Source of the DNA: an uncultured Clostridia bacterium
GTDB taxonomy: Bacteria > Bacillota > Clostridia > Lachnospirales > Lachnospiraceae
DNA length: 5,979 bases
NCBI GenBank assembly: GCA_946186175.1
Contig: CAMHMG010000188.1
Span: 1 to 5,979, forward strand
Reading direction: 5' to 3'
Every line of letters begins with the position of its first letter. The stretch's first letter is position 1. The notes under the pieces were generated by a model that was given only the letters and a program-made list of their open reading frames with translations, did not search any database and was not told the DNA's origin. The position numbers and the translations under genes are program-made. Below, piece by piece: positions 5,601-5,979 of this stretch.

Positions 5601-5979
5601 TAGCTTTCTTAACATTTACACTGACAATGCACTCTCTTGGACTATATCTGTCTTCATCTATAGGAGTGAAAACAGCAGTATACCCAGTATTATTAACAAC
5701 CGGTATTATACTATCATCCTTCCAACTCCACGTTCCCTCCACATTAGCACTACCGCCGGTAATATCAATATTACCAAGGCTAACTTTAGGGTTGTATACT
5801 ATCTCATCCACAGATGGCATGATTGAAATAACCGGTACAGCTCTATTTACATTAATGCTTATTGTGCCCTCAACACGATCACGCATATTATCATCCGGAA
5901 CAAACACCCACTCAGCCGTAGTATCCGTAACGTCTGGTTTATAATCGGGGTATTTCCATTTTAAACGCCCCGGAACTTC
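2692..5979 (-). CDS. Large modular surface protein: Ig/MBG-like repeats, Cys-rich A-B-C-D modules, BspA-like LRRs (5' end outside window)
   Basis: The frame is open from the right edge to TAG at 2694-2692, giving 1095 visible residues (residue 1 = codon at 5979). The GTG at 5907 is interior, since matching repeat sequence continues upstream. Residues 1 to about 280 are Ig/MBG-like beta repeats, each with a [FW]xPxD motif (VFVPDD, VFTPID, VIWMPDD) and a KATP- or RAVP-type junction. Residues 288-834 are twelve Cys/His modules in the order ABCD-ABD-ABCCD. A, B and C share C-x(10-11)-CxxC-x(13-24)-H. Residues 835-889 are a Ser/Thr/Asp/Glu-rich linker. Residues 930-1068 are six 23-residue BspA-type LRRs (GAFxGCxNLKxVxIP), followed by a Lys-rich tail. 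No LPXTG motif or transmembrane anchor follows. It is probably an extracellular adhesion or binding protein; its signal peptide would lie outside the window. Metal binding by the CxxC modules is inferred only. Confidence 0.88.
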   Translation of the reverse strand, partial: EVPGRLKWKYPDYKPDVTDTTAEWVFVPDDNMRDRVEGTISINVNRAVPVISIMPSVDEIVYNPKVSLGNIDITGGSANVEGTWSWKDDSIIPVVNNTGYTAVFTPIDEDRYSPRECIVSVNVKKATPILLTKPSAANIAIGDMLCNSQLYDGVVKYDVSDDSELAGTFKWLNNTIQPAFEDSEITEYDVIWMPDDSDNYNSINTKVAVRVDKISNAPGKPSDQMNVQYGIEKVEQINLNNNWVWDSNDLTKDLEVGITEFATANYIGEDAYKYVITALVVSITRQECTHNNLTEGMISAVSASCEKNGNIQYYKCKECGKCFSDVTGTIQINEADAVIKAEGHALTNPIIENEMPATCEKDGSYEEVVYCSVCNKELSRTPKTIQKLGHILKEVMGSAKAATCTQSGKEVDKKCSVCGDVIEGKVIEAHGHNWGEWTVKTPATETSEGVEERVCGRNPSHTEKRAIPKLSHTHSLVKVDSKNATCKETGNVEYWKCSECNRLFSDKDGKKQINTEDIIIAKTDHVPASIVRENEIKAICEKGGSYDEVVYCSVCGEEISRSTVKVDEIGHNWGIWMVKTPATETSEGVEERVCGRNPSHIETRAIPKLSHIHTLIKVDSKNATCEETGNVEYWKCSGCNRLFADKDGKKQINTEDIIIAKTDHVPASTVRENEVKATCEKDGSYEEVVYCSVCNKELSRISKTIEKRGHDYKEVEGSAKAAACTEPGKEADKKCSICGAVIKGKVIDARGHNYKEVMGSAKAATCTQSGKEVDKKCSVCGDVIEGKVIEAYGHNWGEWTVKTPATETTDGVEERVCNNDHTHKETRRIAKVDITLATDDKNNQPTIITTPSDENGEPSKESATESSPIVEKITVVDENTNRTDSAITNFNIISSEDGEMTLEYKPLLDINDKTVIIPENETIDGITYKVAEIADEAFADNKSIEKIVIGSNIEIIGDGAFSGCTNLKTVIIPTNVKEIGEAAFEGCKNLKFVDISSGITEIGDRTFANCSSLIKITIPAKVKKLGKNSFRNDKNLKTIIIKSTKIKSIGKGSFKNINKKTVIFVPKSLTKKQLAKYKEMIKKAGVSKGVKIKKK
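3529..3717. repeat. 189-bp direct DNA repeat, copy 1 (D3 + C3 modules)
   Basis: By eye it differs from 4615-4803 at 6 of 189 bases (about 97% identical) with no gaps, at an offset of 1086 bp (362 codons). Most of the differences leave the protein unchanged or change it mildly. Confidence 0.88.
3850..3951. repeat. 102-bp direct DNA repeat, copy 1 (B3 module)
   Basis: It aligns without gaps to 4810-4911 (B1) at an offset of 960 bp, with about 8 differences. The B module between them (B2, 4267-4404) is clearly more distant in its second half. Confidence 0.75.
3958..4248. repeat. 291-bp direct DNA repeat, copy 1 (part of B3, A3, most of D2)
   Basis: By eye it differs from 4375-4665 at about 18 of 291 bases (about 94% identical), at an offset of 417 bp (139 codons), without gaps. 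Many of the differences fall at third codon positions, as expected for an expressed repeat. Confidence 0.85.
4375..4665. repeat. 291-bp direct DNA repeat, copy 2 (part of B2, A2, most of D1)
   Basis: Partner of 3958-4248. Its left end overlaps the 189-bp repeat at 4615-4803, so the segment 4615-4665 has three copies in the window. Confidence 0.85.
4615..4803. repeat. 189-bp direct DNA repeat, copy 2 (D1 + C1 modules)
   Basis: Partner of 3529-3717. It joins the D and C modules of super-repeat 1 and is the least diverged pair in the array. Confidence 0.88.
4810..4911. repeat. 102-bp direct DNA repeat, copy 2 (B1 module)
   Basis: Partner of 3850-3951. The shared protein segment includes CEKDGSYEEVVYCSVCNKEL. 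Confidence 0.75.

Noticed and set aside
5905..5907. GTG as start of the large surface protein
   Set aside because: The frame continues upstream to the window edge with matching Ig/MBG-like sequence (about 24 residues with the same W and P/D pattern), and no ribosome site precedes the GTG.

Overview
The window looks like an accessory surface-protein region of a low-GC, anaerobic Firmicute, most likely a gut or rumen Lachnospiraceae relative. The evidence is the AT-rich DNA, AAGGAG-type ribosome sites, a secreted LRR protein with a VDANNFPD-type N-terminus, and a large modular protein ending in 23-residue BspA-like LRRs with a lysine-rich tail. The genus cannot be fixed from this sequence. All genes lie on the minus strand.

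Layout, right to left (direction of transcription): (1) 5979-2692 is a very large secreted or surface protein that enters from beyond the right edge, with 1095 residues visible. It has Ig/MBG-like beta repeats, then twelve Cys/His modules of four types (A, B, C, D), a polar linker, and six BspA-type LRRs. (2) 2674-834 is a complete 1841-bp IS66-family insertion sequence with 19-bp perfect terminal inverted repeats beginning GTAA and an 8-bp target duplication (AAGATATA). It carries one transposase gene (tnpC type), split by an in-frame TAA. Its roughly 310-bp non-coding right part holds a promoter, four DnaA-box-like nonamers and several inverted repeats. (3) 740-1 is the start of a second secreted LRR protein, cut by the left edge.

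Before the IS arrived, the two surface-protein genes were separated by only about 102 bp. They probably formed a small cluster of secreted adhesin-like or binding proteins. The IS landed 9 bp past the stop codon of the upstream gene, inside an AT-rich inverted repeat, and left both coding frames intact.

No RNA genes, CRISPR array or defence system can be seen. The most unusual items are the A-B-(C)n-D super-repeat architecture with n = 1, 0, 2, the nonsense codon in an otherwise freshly inserted-looking IS66 element, and the cluster of DnaA-box-like sites inside that element.
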